Source of the DNA: Fibrobacter succinogenes
Lineage (GTDB): Bacteria > Fibrobacterota > Fibrobacteria > Fibrobacterales > Fibrobacteraceae
Direction: 5' to 3'
Assembly (NCBI GenBank): GCA_902791475.1
Contig: CADAWC010000016.1
Coordinates: 62,001-126,000, forward strand
DNA length: 64,000 bases
Shown piece by piece: positions 15,362 to 25,214 of the stretch. The translations under genes and the position numbers were made by a program. The notes beneath the pieces were generated by a model that saw only the letters and a program-made list of their open reading frames with translations, ran no database searches and had not been told where the DNA came from. Each line of letters starts with the position of its first letter. The stretch's first letter is position 1.

Positions 15362-16861
15362 TCATACGCGTTTCGCACAAACAACATTCGCCACAAAATT
15401 CACGACAAGCGCTACGACGATAGTGGTAGTCATGCTGATGAAGGGCAACCACGGCCAGCTAAAGATGCCGCCGAAGACAGCTTTCACGCCAAACGCAGGG
15501 ATTCCCTGGAACAAGACGAGGCTAGCCATACCGCAAAGCACTGCGACAATCACAACCCAGGCGCGTAACGCCTTTTCAGCAGTTCCAAAGACCTTATCCG
15601 CAAAGAATGCCAAGAGGAACATGCCGAGAAGCGGACCCGTGAAAAGACCTGTAAAGAAGATCGCATTTTTGAGGAGGCTCCCCTGCTGCGTTGCCGCAAA
15701 GAGAGCAAAGAACACGCCGAGCACGCCCCAGACAACCGTCCAGATTTTGGCACGCTTGAGCCCGCCCATCCCCGTCGATTCGCCCCAACCGAGGAAATCG
15801 CGTTCGGACGTATTGCTAAGCGAATTGATGGCGCCCGAAAGACTGCTCATCGCCGCCGCACAAATGGCAGCGACAATCAAGCCCGTCACGCCAGACGGCA
15901 GCGCATTCACGATAAAGTACGGGAACACGTCATTTTGCCCGAGACCTTCCGGGAGTGTTGCGACTTGAGCTTTCTTGTAAAAGACGTAAAGAGCAGCCCC
16001 CACCCAGTAAAAGAGAATCGAAACGGCGCAACCGAGCACCATCGAAAGCACGCTTGAACGGTTCGCCGCCTTCACATCCTTGCAGCTGAGGTAGCGCTGA
16101 ACAAACTGTTGATCGCAACCACGAATGGCAATTTCAAGAATGGCATACGCAAAACCCGCCGAAATAAGCGTGCGCGCATTCGAGACATCCATCGAAGCGT
16201 TCCACCAGCGCGTCTTGCCCGCTTCACTGGCGAGTGTTGCCATTTCACCAAAGCCGCCCACCTGACTTGCGATAATCAAGAGCACAAGCACGCCACCGCC
16301 AAAGAACACGCAGAACTGCATCACGTCAGTCCAGATGACCGCCTTGATGCCACCAAACCACGTGTAGAAAATGGCAATCGCCGCCGAGACGATAATCGCG
16401 AGTTTCAAGTCAATGTGCAAAATCTGCGCAAGCACAAGCGAGGGCGCGTAAAGCAAAATGCCCGTGCGGAGGAGCAGATGCAAGCAGTAGAAGACTGCAG
16501 CCAAACGGCGCACCGAGCGGCTCCCGAAGCGCACTTCGAAAAGTTCATAAGCGCTCGAAATGCCCGACGTGCGGAAACGCGGGATAAACACAAAGCCCAC
16601 GACCACAATGCTGAGCAAGGCGCCAATCTGGAACATCAAAAAAGTCATGTCGTCGCCATAGACATCGGCAGGTGCGCCAAGAAACGTCGTTGCGCTAACG
16701 GAAGTCGCAATAAGGCTAATGCCCACGGCCACCCACGGCATCGAGCCACCGCCGAACATGTATTCCTTGAGGTTCTTGTTGCCACGAGAAACCCAGAGCC
16801 CAATCGCTAAGGACAAGAGCAAGTAAGCAAATAAGACAAGCCAATCGAGTGCAGTGAACAT
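15362..16861 (-). CDS. Sodium:solute symporter family transporter
   Basis: A 499-residue protein with about 13 hydrophobic segments. SSS-family landmarks are present: LAIGLWVSRGNKNLKEYMFGGGSMPW after helix 1, SLIATSVSATTFLGAPADVYG in helix 2, FYTWFGGIKAVIWTDVMQF in helix 5, and AAAMSSLSGAINSLSN in the sodium-site helix. It imports a small solute with Na+; sugars, nucleosides or carboxylates are all possible. No Shine-Dalgarno site is visible; the start abuts the repeat at 16862. Confidence 0.9.
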   Translation of the reverse strand: MFTALDWLVLFAYLLLSLAIGLWVSRGNKNLKEYMFGGGSMPWVAVGISLIATSVSATTFLGAPADVYGDDMTFLMFQIGALLSIVVVGFVFIPRFRTSGISSAYELFEVRFGSRSVRRLAAVFYCLHLLLRTGILLYAPSLVLAQILHIDLKLAIIVSAAIAIFYTWFGGIKAVIWTDVMQFCVFFGGGVLVLLIIASQVGGFGEMATLASEAGKTRWWNASMDVSNARTLISAGFAYAILEIAIRGCDQQFVQRYLSCKDVKAANRSSVLSMVLGCAVSILFYWVGAALYVFYKKAQVATLPEGLGQNDVFPYFIVNALPSGVTGLIVAAICAAAMSSLSGAINSLSNTSERDFLGWGESTGMGGLKRAKIWTVVWGVLGVFFALFAATQQGSLLKNAIFFTGLFTGPLLGMFLLAFFADKVFGTAEKALRAWVVIVAVLCGMASLVLFQGIPAFGVKAVFGGIFSWPWLPFISMTTTIVVALVVNFVANVVCAKRV

Positions 16862-17030
16862 AGGTTAGTAGGAAGTTAGAAGTAGGAAGTGGTTAGTGGC
16901 TGGTGGTTAGTGGTTAGGGAGACGCTGTTTAAAAAATCTAGTTGGCAGAACTTAGCCCGCTTCGCTCTTAGAACTTAGTGTTTTCTTTTTAGAGAGAAGG
17001 AAGTGTTCTAAGTTCTAAGCTCTAAACAGC
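16862..17030. repeat. TTAGT-unit tract followed by a 107-bp hairpin
   Basis: 16862-16919 is a run of GTTAGT/GGTTAGTGG-like units. It is followed by a long palindrome: outer arms GCTGTTTA (16924-16931) and TAAACAGC (17023-17030), inner arms CTTAGAACTTAG (16967-16978) and CTAAGTTCTAAG (17008-17019). The right outer arm covers the last codons and stop of the GGDEF gene. It may terminate that gene or be a variant of element A. Confidence 0.65.
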
Positions 17031-18839
17031 TCCCACCGCTTCAGTTTCAACGGTTTCAAAACGCACGACCTGGTTGCGGCCGCCATCCTTTGCCTTGTAG
17101 AGAGCCTGGTCGGCATTGTTCACAGCCTTCTTCATGTCCGAGAATTCCGGTTCCACAAGGAAGGCGCCAATGCTGACCGTCACACGCAGCGGGTCCGTCA
17201 AGTGCACGTTGAATTCGAGCTTGCCCACCGCCTTGCGGATGCGTTCAGCAGTTTCAATCATGCCATCAGGCGTTGTATCGATAAGCGCCACCACAAATTC
17301 TTCACCGCCGTAACGAGCGACAACGTCAATTTCCTTGCGGATTTCGCCACTAATCGCCGTTGCAATTCCCTTAATCACTTCGTCACCGACCGGGTGACCA
17401 TACGTATCGTTCACGCTCTTGAAGTGGTCGATATCCATCATCAAGACGCCAATATTGTATTTCTTGCGGTCAGCGCGAATCTTTTCTGTGCGGAGCGTTT
17501 CTTGCAGAGAGCGGTGGTTCATGAGCCCCGTGAGGCCGTCGCGCGTAGCAAGGTCCTTGTCCTTTTCGACCTGACGAGCTCGAGCGTAAGCAAAGCCTGC
17601 GACTCCAGCAAAAGCCTTGAGGAGTTTCTTTTCGTGATCCTGATAGCGGTTCGTGTAGCGGCTTTCAAGGCAAATAGCAAGTTCAGCCGTTTTCGCCTCG
17701 GGTTCCGAAGCGACTGGCATTACAAACAACTGACGCAATTCCATATTGCGCTTTTCAGAATCATTCAAACGAGGCACGTAATCGGTATATCCCGACGTAA
17801 ACGAACGGAACACCGGACGATTCCTCATAAGAGCAAGAACAAAGATGCCCTTGTCAGACAACGTAAATTTCTTATTGGCAAACTGTTCAGAGTCCATCCC
17901 CACGCAGTAGACCACATGACCGACACCGTCATTTTGCCTGTCCATAGCGAGAATCGTCAAACGGTCAAACGGGATGTTTTCCTTGACGTATTCGAACATT
18001 TGCTTGTAAATGTCCTTGACCGTCATTGTCTGGAAGAACTTGCGCTGGTAGCGGTAAAGCGTACTGAACTGTTGCTGTTCGATGTAGTTCTGAGCCGAGA
18101 CAAAACTCTTGAAGCTTACCATGTACATCGCATGAGCAATAAACGTAAGGGCCTGGGCTTCAGCAGCCGTAAACGCATTCGGATGCAAAGAGTCCACAAG
18201 AATGACTCCCAAGCGGCGTTCTTCACGATCCAGGAGAGGCACACCGACCAAGGAGCGGATCATACGATTTTCAATGTAGTACGTAAGACGCTTGCCCACA
18301 AGCAAGTCGCCTTCCAAAATGCGAGAAACCTCAGGACGCAAGAGTTGGCTCAAAATACCCATGTTCTCGGTAATCTTGGCGCCCGTATCGATGCAGTTCG
18401 GGATATCGCTCTGGAACGTTCTCAAACGGAATTCGTTAGCACTGCCACCATTCGTAAAAATCGTAATCGTGTTTGCCTGCGGCATCAGCACCTTGAGGCA
18501 ACGCAAAATATCGCCAAACGCCTTGTCGACATCCGAATTTGCTCGGGACCAAATCTGGTTCACGCGGAGCGAAGAATTCGGTTCGTTGGTATCCATCTTG
18601 ACATCGTTCGTAAATTCGTTACGGATGTCCGGAGACACAACCGGAGTAAGAGCCGTCGAACGTTTGCTACTCTTGATTACAGGAATAACAGTTGTGCCGT
18701 TCGGGAGACTCGGACGGTTCATGATGGCAAGTGAAAATGCAACAACAGCAAAGGGGATAAGGAAAAGAAACATGCCCCCCTGAAAAGCAAGACCTAATAA
18801 CGCACCAGCGACAACAAACAATATCTCAGATACGGACAT
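17022..18839 (-). CDS. GAF-GGDEF diguanylate cyclase, membrane-anchored
   Basis: The 605-residue protein has an N-terminal double hydrophobic segment (about 5-38), two GAF-like regions (about 85-235 and 255-410) and a C-terminal GGDEF domain (about 430-595). The catalytic signature is intact as YGGEEF, preceded by DGLTGLMNHRSL and DHFKSVNDTYGH, so cyclic-di-GMP synthesis is expected. The inhibitory-site RxxD five residues before the motif reads KEID, so product inhibition may be weakened. The ribosome binding site GAGGG is 5 nt before ATG. Its stop codon lies inside the palindrome at 16924-17030. Confidence 0.9.
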   Translation of the reverse strand: MSVSEILFVVAGALLGLAFQGGMFLFLIPFAVVAFSLAIMNRPSLPNGTTVIPVIKSSKRSTALTPVVSPDIRNEFTNDVKMDTNEPNSSLRVNQIWSRANSDVDKAFGDILRCLKVLMPQANTITIFTNGGSANEFRLRTFQSDIPNCIDTGAKITENMGILSQLLRPEVSRILEGDLLVGKRLTYYIENRMIRSLVGVPLLDREERRLGVILVDSLHPNAFTAAEAQALTFIAHAMYMVSFKSFVSAQNYIEQQQFSTLYRYQRKFFQTMTVKDIYKQMFEYVKENIPFDRLTILAMDRQNDGVGHVVYCVGMDSEQFANKKFTLSDKGIFVLALMRNRPVFRSFTSGYTDYVPRLNDSEKRNMELRQLFVMPVASEPEAKTAELAICLESRYTNRYQDHEKKLLKAFAGVAGFAYARARQVEKDKDLATRDGLTGLMNHRSLQETLRTEKIRADRKKYNIGVLMMDIDHFKSVNDTYGHPVGDEVIKGIATAISGEIRKEIDVVARYGGEEFVVALIDTTPDGMIETAERIRKAVGKLEFNVHLTDPLRVTVSIGAFLVEPEFSDMKKAVNNADQALYKAKDGGRNQVVRFETVETEAVGAV

Positions 18840-18847
18840 ACAACCCT

Positions 18848-19948
18848 CTACAAGCGGAATGATCTATATAACATGACAAACGCGAGACCGGCATAAATGA
18901 AGTGACTGTTCCACGCCGCCCAGAATGGCGACAGAGCCCCGTTTTCACCCATTTTAAGTCCAATCCTCTCTAGAATATAATAGCTAAAAACGAGCAACAG
19001 GCCAACACCAAATTTCTGGGACAGGCCTCCAGAACGGCTATACCGGTGGCAAAGAGCCGCCCCGATCAAAAGGACAATCAAGTTCATCCAGTGTGCGGAA
19101 TATTTAAACTGGAGAGCGGTCTCCATCGCACGGGTGTCTTCACCCGAACGGCGCAGCACGTTGATACGCTCCTTGACCATTTTAGAATCCATTTCGTCGG
19201 CAAGCTGCCTTTCGTTAATCAAGTCGTTCGGATGCGTGTTCACCAAACCCTTCATACTCTTTTGACGAACCGGGAACACATCGACGGAACCATCCTTTTT
19301 AAAGATACGATGGAATCCACTTTCGAATCGCCAGTATCCCGCTCCAGTCACAGAGTCCTTTTGAATCCAGCGGATAGCACGAACATCGTAACGTTCGACC
19401 AGACGCCCTCGATCGCGTACAAGAAGAACAACGTCTCGCCCGACTTTATTCTTGCCGGAATAATGCTTGAAGAACCAGCTATTCTTTTCGCTATCGATAA
19501 ACGTAAAGTCCTGCTTTTCCTTGATGCGCGGGTTCTTACGCTTTTGCGCGTTGGTTTCCATGATTTCAAAGCGCTTGTGGTTTGCATCCGGCAGCCAATG
19601 TTCGCTCATTTCGTACGAGCCTATCGACATGAGAACGCCCAAGAAGAATATCGGCAAAAGCGTCTTGAACGGACTCTGCCCGGAGCTCTGCATAGCGCTC
19701 ATTTCCAGGTGTCGCGCCATATTGCCCACCGAAGCCAAGACCGCAATAAACAAGGCCACCGGGGTTATCAAGTACAAAATATACGGAAGGTAACTCAAGT
19801 AGTAATCACCCACCGCCTTCATTTCACGGGCAGACCAGGTCTTGATGTTACCGACAAAGTCAATCACAACAAAGATGAGGACCGCACCGCAGACCACGAT
19901 GAGGAACATTTTCAAAAAGTTCCAGATAAGGTATCTAGAGAATTTCAT
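18848..19948 (-). CDS. lptG: LPS export permease, LptG-type (YjgP/YjgQ family)
   Basis: The 366-residue protein has the family layout of three N-terminal membrane helices, a periplasmic beta-jellyroll (about 130-260) and three C-terminal helices. Near the N-terminus are RYLIWNFLKMFLIVV and, after helix 2, SVGNMARHLEMSAMQSSGQSP, the coupling-helix region conserved in LptF/G. With LptF it forms the inner-membrane part of the LptB2FG exporter that extracts lipopolysaccharide. Its ATG overlaps the stop of the preceding lptF by 1 bp (TCA/CAT), indicating coupled translation. LptB is not in this window. Confidence 0.88.
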   Translation of the reverse strand: MKFSRYLIWNFLKMFLIVVCGAVLIFVVIDFVGNIKTWSAREMKAVGDYYLSYLPYILYLITPVALFIAVLASVGNMARHLEMSAMQSSGQSPFKTLLPIFFLGVLMSIGSYEMSEHWLPDANHKRFEIMETNAQKRKNPRIKEKQDFTFIDSEKNSWFFKHYSGKNKVGRDVVLLVRDRGRLVERYDVRAIRWIQKDSVTGAGYWRFESGFHRIFKKDGSVDVFPVRQKSMKGLVNTHPNDLINERQLADEMDSKMVKERINVLRRSGEDTRAMETALQFKYSAHWMNLIVLLIGAALCHRYSRSGGLSQKFGVGLLLVFSYYILERIGLKMGENGALSPFWAAWNSHFIYAGLAFVMLYRSFRL

Positions 19949-21351
19949 CAGACATGCCTCACGACTTTAAGGAAGAATCGACCAATAGCCTTAAAGATTA
20001 CAGAAGGCTTTAATCTAGATTCGCCCGAGAAGCGGTCGCGAATCATCGCACGCGTAAGGAGAATGCCGAATACGCCGATGATGACGTTCGAGATCCACAT
20101 GGCAAGTTCTGGAGAAACCACGAGTCGGTCTGCGAGGTTTTCACCACCGATGAGGCAAATCCAGTAGATGACAAAGAACGCCAAGCTGTAGAGAATGCCC
20201 GTGCCAATGCCGCCCTTGCGAGCCATGATTCCAAGCGGAGCGCCAATCAGCACAAACACGAAACAGGCAAATGCGGTACTGAACTTTTTGTGGATTTCAA
20301 CCAAATACTGTGCCGCGCGTTTGAGTTCACCTTCCATGCGGCCCCAGGCTCGTTCAGTCGCACGGAGCGACGCCGTTTCCTGCACACGAACTTTACGGAG
20401 GCTCTGCACAATCTGCATCGAATCGCCCAGCGGAAGTCCCTTGACATCTGCCGCGAGAACGCTATCGCCATCGACATAATCGCGGATGCGAAGGAGCGTC
20501 GGCAAACGGCGGGTCTTAGCCTGCACGGCCGCCGAATCGTAGTTCTTACGGGCATCCGTCACCACCTCCCACATCATCTCGACCGGCATTTCGCGGTCAC
20601 TGCGGTAACTCCTGCTACGGCGTTCCAAGCGGTCATCCACGTTCTGCATGGCCAAATCCTGCGAGAAGAAACGGATTCGGAAGTAATTGTCGTCATCATC
20701 GGGATCGGTAAGATGCGTCTCGCCGCTGCGAAGGCGAAGCATCAGTGTCGCCCCGTTATCCACATAGTCCATCGTAGCGCTATCGGCATAGACTATACGC
20801 GGTGCGCCCTTCTTTTCCATTTCGAAAATCTGGATTCCGTACAACGTCCCCGATACAGGGTCAATGCGGTTCACCCAAAGCTGCACTCCCGGGAACTGCG
20901 TAATAAGGCGCCCAGCATCAATAAACACGTGCGGTTTTTTGCGCGAAACGGCGTTCATGAGTTCAACAGACCTGTGGTTAGCCTCCGGAAGCACCCAGTT
21001 ATTGAACACGACCATCAAGACCGAGAGAAGAAGCGCCACAAGCAGTACCGGGCGCATGAGCGACAATGGCGAAATGCCAGCCGCCTTGACCGCCGTAATT
21101 TCCTGGTCGCCCGACATACGGCCAAATGTCATGAGGCTTGCGACAAGCACCGCCATCGGGATCGACAGCGAAAGCATCCAAGCCAAGTTCAACACAAAAA
21201 TTTCAAGAACTATAGATGTAGGTAAGCCCTTGGACAACACATTGTCCAAGATTTTGACCAAAAAGTCAACTACAAACAAAAAAGTAATGCCAAAGAGCGA
21301 CGCCAAAAAAGGGGCAATCAGCTCTTTCAAGACATAGCGGACTAAAATCAT
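19948..21351 (-). CDS. lptF: LPS export permease, LptF-type (YjgP/YjgQ family)
   Basis: A 467-residue member of the same family as its downstream partner, with helices near residues 12-35, 52-75 and 100-120 and a late membrane block (about 340-440). The family motif after helix 2 reads FGRMSGDQEITAVKAAGISP. Its periplasmic part is about 100 residues longer than in LptG, which partly explains the greater length. It is first of the lptFG pair; bamD diverges at 21416. Confidence 0.88.
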   Translation of the reverse strand: MILVRYVLKELIAPFLASLFGITFLFVVDFLVKILDNVLSKGLPTSIVLEIFVLNLAWMLSLSIPMAVLVASLMTFGRMSGDQEITAVKAAGISPLSLMRPVLLVALLLSVLMVVFNNWVLPEANHRSVELMNAVSRKKPHVFIDAGRLITQFPGVQLWVNRIDPVSGTLYGIQIFEMEKKGAPRIVYADSATMDYVDNGATLMLRLRSGETHLTDPDDDDNYFRIRFFSQDLAMQNVDDRLERRSRSYRSDREMPVEMMWEVVTDARKNYDSAAVQAKTRRLPTLLRIRDYVDGDSVLAADVKGLPLGDSMQIVQSLRKVRVQETASLRATERAWGRMEGELKRAAQYLVEIHKKFSTAFACFVFVLIGAPLGIMARKGGIGTGILYSLAFFVIYWICLIGGENLADRLVVSPELAMWISNVIIGVFGILLTRAMIRDRFSGESRLKPSVIFKAIGRFFLKVVRHV

Positions 21352-21415
21352 TTTTCTCTAGAGTCGTTTTTTTCTACTTTACAGCGTGAAAGTTAGAATT
21401 AACCAAAGAAAAAAA

Positions 21416-22267
21416 ATGAAAAAAGTTTTCAAGTGTACCCTGTTCGTTCCTCTTTTCTTTTATATGGCAACTGTGATGGGTTGTTCTTCGACCTCGAGCA
21501 ACAAAATGACCCATACAGAATGGTGCAAAGCACGCTACGAAGCCGCAGAGGGACTCTACAAGAACAAAAAATACGGCAGAACCGTCGAAAAACTGGAAGA
21601 AATCCTTTCTACCTGTGCAGGGTCGGGTTACATGGAACAAGCCCAGTTCTTGCTCGCCGAGAGCCACTTCAACCTGGAGCAGTGGATTGAAGCCCGTGGC
21701 GAATACGGAAGCTTTATCGTGAATTTCCCGGGTTCCCCGTTTGCAGAAACCGCAGAATTCCGCAAGGCAGTCTCTTCGTTCAACATGGATTACAAGATTG
21801 ACCGCGACGAATCCAACACGACAACCGCCATGAAGGATTTTGAACGCTACCTCGCGAACCACCCGGACACGCCGCTCCGCGATTCCGTCAACTATTACTA
21901 TAACCTCCTCGTAGACCGTGTAGCCGAAAAGGAATTCCAGACGGGCCGCCTCTACTTGCGCATGGAAAAGCCGCAGGCCGCCGTTATCTATTTCAAGGAA
22001 TTCTTGGAAACGTACCCCAAGGCAAAGCGCCGCCAGGAAGTTCTCTTCCTCATCGCCGATGCTTACACGGACCTCGACCAGTTTGAACCGGCAAGGCAGT
22101 ACCTCGCCATCGCCCAAAACGAAGCCAGCGAAGACCAGGACATTCAAAAGCGCATAAAAAAGGCCGAAGCCAAAATCGCAAGTGCCGAAGAATCCTACGA
22201 AAAGCGCCTGAAGAAAGAATCTGAAAAGAAGCGCCTCCAGAAAGAAGAAAAGAAACTGGCTGAATAA
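21416..22267 (+). CDS. bamD: Outer-membrane assembly lipoprotein BamD-like
   Basis: Taken from the ATG at 21416 (MKKVFKC), because that gives a proper lipoprotein signal with the box ATVMGC and lipidated Cys23; a longer frame begins at 21386. The remaining 260 residues are TPR repeats in the BamD arrangement: AAEGLYKNKKYGRTVEKLE, then AQFLLAESHFNLEQWIEARG, FIVNFPGSPFAETAEFRKA and YLANHPDTPLRDSV. BamD scaffolds the BAM complex that inserts beta-barrel proteins. The C-terminus is a lysine/glutamate coiled coil. The beta-barrel gene follows after 9 bp. Confidence 0.85.
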   Translation: MKKVFKCTLFVPLFFYMATVMGCSSTSSNKMTHTEWCKARYEAAEGLYKNKKYGRTVEKLEEILSTCAGSGYMEQAQFLLAESHFNLEQWIEARGEYGSFIVNFPGSPFAETAEFRKAVSSFNMDYKIDRDESNTTTAMKDFERYLANHPDTPLRDSVNYYYNLLVDRVAEKEFQTGRLYLRMEKPQAAVIYFKEFLETYPKAKRRQEVLFLIADAYTDLDQFEPARQYLAIAQNEASEDQDIQKRIKKAEAKIASAEESYEKRLKKESEKKRLQKEEKKLAE

Positions 22268-22276
22268 GGCAACAGG

Positions 22277-23410
22277 ATGAAATTGAAATCCGGAAAGATA
22301 TTTTCACTTTTGGCATCATTGCTGTTCTCTGCAAGTGCCTTTGCAGCAAGTGAAGAAAAACTGGATCACGACAATTCCATCCTTTCCGTATTTGTACAGC
22401 CGTCGATTTCGTTCATCAGCTTTGAAGAACGAAAATACTTCCAGGAAGCCATCGATTCCATTTATTACGGATTTAGGGCCGAAGCCGTTACCAGCGCCGA
22501 AACGCTGAACGTCGCCAAGCAGGACTTCCAAAAGGTGAACTTTTGCTTCCCGATTACGGCAGGCATCCAGTGGCAATTCAAGGAAGACCAATTTTTAAGT
22601 GCAGGCATCGGCTTTATCTACGACAAAGAATCCGTCGTCTTGACCGACCGCAGGAGCGGCACCCACAGTTACGAATACACGCTACAGGGCATTCCGCTGT
22701 TCCTCGAATACCGCTTGGCACTCCCCAAGAACTTCATCACACTCAGCACGGGCGGACTCTTTAGCATAGCCGTCCGTTGGTACTGGGTGCTGCCGGGTAC
22801 AGAAATCTACACGACCTGGGGCTATCTCGGTGCAGAAACTCCGCTCCTCGGAGCAGGCTTTGGCGTAAGCCTCGGCTACCTTTTTGCAAGCTGGAAAAAC
22901 TTTAAACTCTATGGCGATATTGGGTTCAATTCCATTTCGGTGAAGTCAAACAAGATGTTCTCGGCAATTGTCCCGAACGGTCCGGAAGAAAAAGCTAAGT
23001 GGAACTTGGGTGGGATTCAGTTGCAAATCAGAGGTTCTTTTGGATTCTGGAACAAGCCGGAGCCAAAGAACGATGATGATGACGACGATGACGACGGAGA
23101 CAAGAAGCCCAAAGTCAAATTTATCGACGACACGAAAAAAGATTCTGTGAAAGTAGATTCTGTGAATGTCGCCGCACAGGAAAGCGCAAAGATTGATACA
23201 AGCGCAGTCCGTGACACGTCCGCAGTTCAAGATTCATCCGCTGTGCAAGATTCTTCATCAGCTGCACTAGATTCCGCAAAAATCGACACAAGCGTTGTGC
23301 AGGATTCTGTTGGAACTGCGCCGGGAAATACGCCGAAAAATACGCCCGCACCTCAAGACGCGCCTAAAAAGAACGTGGATCCTGCAAACGTAAAATCAAA
23401 AGGTGACTGA
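22277..23410 (+). CDS. Outer-membrane beta-barrel protein with acidic low-complexity tail
   Basis: The 377-residue protein begins with a signal peptide (about 1-24, ending SAFAA). Residues 35-270 alternate hydrophobic and polar positions with many aromatic residues, as in small porin-like barrels (LSAGIGFIYDKES, ITLSTGGLFSIAVRW, FKLYGDIGFNSIS). From about 275 on there is an eight-aspartate run and repeats of DSS/DTSAVQDS ending in a proline/lysine tail, probably extending into the periplasm. No ligand can be assigned. It sits between bamD and the PHP-type gene and overlaps the latter by 1 bp. Confidence 0.65.
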   Translation: MKLKSGKIFSLLASLLFSASAFAASEEKLDHDNSILSVFVQPSISFISFEERKYFQEAIDSIYYGFRAEAVTSAETLNVAKQDFQKVNFCFPITAGIQWQFKEDQFLSAGIGFIYDKESVVLTDRRSGTHSYEYTLQGIPLFLEYRLALPKNFITLSTGGLFSIAVRWYWVLPGTEIYTTWGYLGAETPLLGAGFGVSLGYLFASWKNFKLYGDIGFNSISVKSNKMFSAIVPNGPEEKAKWNLGGIQLQIRGSFGFWNKPEPKNDDDDDDDDGDKKPKVKFIDDTKKDSVKVDSVNVAAQESAKIDTSAVRDTSAVQDSSAVQDSSSAALDSAKIDTSVVQDSVGTAPGNTPKNTPAPQDAPKKNVDPANVKSKGD

Positions 23411-25035
23411 TGAGTTTTTGGCCGGGGGAAAAATTGCGTTATGCAGAAACGCATTTTAAGTTCAAGCTACCCTGGTCGCTCCTTTACAAGCCGTGGCCCG
23501 AAATTATTTTCGATGCGCCATTCCAGTTTGTGCCAGGCATCGAGCCTTACCTCTGGATTGTCGTGCGCGATGCCGACCGTTTCCCGACAACGATTAAAAA
23601 TGCTGAAATCGTTTTGAAGCGGGACGCACAGTCGCGAGAAGCGCAGACACAAGATGCTCAGTTTCAAGATGCGCCGCAACCGGACATTGTCATCCGCAAA
23701 GACTTGAATATCGACGTCCGCGAGCAGATAAAATTCATTCCGCTTGTGCTTGGGAAAATTCCGGCAGGTGCATATGAAGCGCACAGCAAGCTGACCGTAG
23801 AACGCAACGGCAAGACACAGACTTTTGAGCGCTGGAACCTGCCGAGACTTAAACCCGTCCCGCTCCGTTTCAAGATCTTGAACGAGATGCCGCCTATCGC
23901 CCCCGGCTACGCCGCGGGCGAAATGCACTGCCACACGCACTACTCCGCAGACCATGTGGAATACGGCGCCACGCCCGAAGTGTTGCAGCTTGCCGCCAAG
24001 GCTGTCGGGCTCGACTTTGTGAACTGCACCGACCACGCTTACGACTTCGCCTTCACGCAAGAAGATTACACCAAAGAAGCGGACTCGCCAGTGCCTAGAT
24101 TCCAGAAATTGCGCGAAGAAATCGCATCGCTCCCCGCCAAGGATGATAAAGGCAACAATATGCCCCTCATGCTCGCGGGCGAAGAAGTATCTGTCGGGAA
24201 CAGCAAAGGCGAGAATGTACACATGACTGTCCTCGCCCCCGAAGGTTACCTCCCGGGGCTCGGCGACTGCGGCCGCTATTGGCTCGAAAACAGACCAACA
24301 CGCAGCATCAAGCAAATCCTGAACATGACTGAGGCGCACTGCTTCGCAGCGCACCCGTTCCAGCAAATGGGAATGTTGGAAAAGTTCGTGTTCCGTCGCG
24401 GTTACTGGAAGCCCGAAGATTTGCAACTGAAAAACAAGCATTCGATTCGCGGGCTGCAATTCTGGAACGGAAGTCGCGATGAAGGCTTCAAGCTCGGCCG
24501 AGAATTTTGGATAAATGAGTTAGGCAAAGGCAATTATTTGCTCCCCATCGGCGGGAACGACGCCCACGGTGACTTGAACAGCATGACCGCAGTCGACTTG
24601 CCGCTCATCTCGCTCAAGTACACCCGCGCCCATACCTTCGGGAATGTAAGAACGGTGATTAAACTAGATGAGAGTGGAGCAAAACAAAAGCCCCCGCTCT
24701 CCCTCGCCGCCATTAACGCAGCCTTCGCAGCAGACAACTGCTACATCACGGACGGTCCAGCCCTCTGGTGGGAACGCGACCATAACGGCATCACGTTCCA
24801 CGCCCGCAGCAACAAAGAGACCGGCGGAGGTTTCCGTTACGTCCGCATTTACGGGCGCCGCATACAGTCAAACGGCAAGCTCGCCCCCGAAGAAGAAGTC
24901 ATGATCGGAAGCCAAGTCGCCACCCCCGACCACGCCGACATTTCGGTTGCCACGCTTGGTTTCGCCTACGTTCGCGCCGAATGTGAAACCGCAACCGGCA
25001 AGTTTGCGCTCACGTCGGCAGCACAGTTGCGCTGA
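23410..25035 (+). CDS. PHP-type metallohydrolase (CehA/McbA-like)
   Basis: The 541-residue protein has an N-terminal beta-rich part and a central PHP domain starting near residue 172: GEMHCHTHYSADH with the HxH metal ligands, then NCTDHAYD, GEEVSVGNSKGENVH, CFAAHPFQQ and GGNDAHGD, together supplying the expected histidine/aspartate cluster. PHP proteins of the CehA/McbA group hydrolyse ester or phosphoester bonds; the substrate is unknown. No signal peptide is seen. ATG overlaps the upstream stop (TGATG), so it is coupled to the barrel gene. Confidence 0.78.
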   Translation: MSFWPGEKLRYAETHFKFKLPWSLLYKPWPEIIFDAPFQFVPGIEPYLWIVVRDADRFPTTIKNAEIVLKRDAQSREAQTQDAQFQDAPQPDIVIRKDLNIDVREQIKFIPLVLGKIPAGAYEAHSKLTVERNGKTQTFERWNLPRLKPVPLRFKILNEMPPIAPGYAAGEMHCHTHYSADHVEYGATPEVLQLAAKAVGLDFVNCTDHAYDFAFTQEDYTKEADSPVPRFQKLREEIASLPAKDDKGNNMPLMLAGEEVSVGNSKGENVHMTVLAPEGYLPGLGDCGRYWLENRPTRSIKQILNMTEAHCFAAHPFQQMGMLEKFVFRRGYWKPEDLQLKNKHSIRGLQFWNGSRDEGFKLGREFWINELGKGNYLLPIGGNDAHGDLNSMTAVDLPLISLKYTRAHTFGNVRTVIKLDESGAKQKPPLSLAAINAAFAADNCYITDGPALWWERDHNGITFHARSNKETGGGFRYVRIYGRRIQSNGKLAPEEEVMIGSQVATPDHADISVATLGFAYVRAECETATGKFALTSAAQLR

Positions 25036-25038
25036 CAG

Positions 25039-25077
25039 CGTTTCAAAAAAACGTCTTAAATATTTGCTTTTGAAACG
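25039..25077. promoter_or_regulatory. Inverted repeat upstream of the sigma-54 promoter
   Basis: CGTTTCAAAA (25039-25048) and TTTTGAAACG (25068-25077) are perfect 10-bp inverted arms with a 19-bp spacer. They lie just after the stop of the PHP-type gene and about 85-125 bp before the sigma-54 element, the usual distance for an enhancer-binding protein. They could alternatively end the upstream transcript, though no T-run follows. Confidence 0.45.
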
Positions 25078-25162
25078 TTTGCATGTTATTTTTTGAATAA
25101 GCGGGGAAACGATTTGAGCTATTTCTTGTTCTTTGGGAATGTTTGAAGCCAATTTCCCTTTT

Positions 25163-25178
25163 TGGCACGGAGTTTGCA
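25163..25178 (+). promoter_or_regulatory. Consensus sigma-54 promoter
   Basis: TGGCACG-GAGT-TTGCA matches the RpoN consensus TGGCACG-N4-TTGCA at every fixed position, with GG and GC exactly 12 bp apart. It precedes the rhomboid gene, predicting a start near 25188 and a leader of about 27 nt containing the ribosome binding site. Confidence 0.8.
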
Positions 25179-25214
25179 TTTAAGGAAAAGTCCCAAAAAA
25201 TCAGGAAGGTCGCC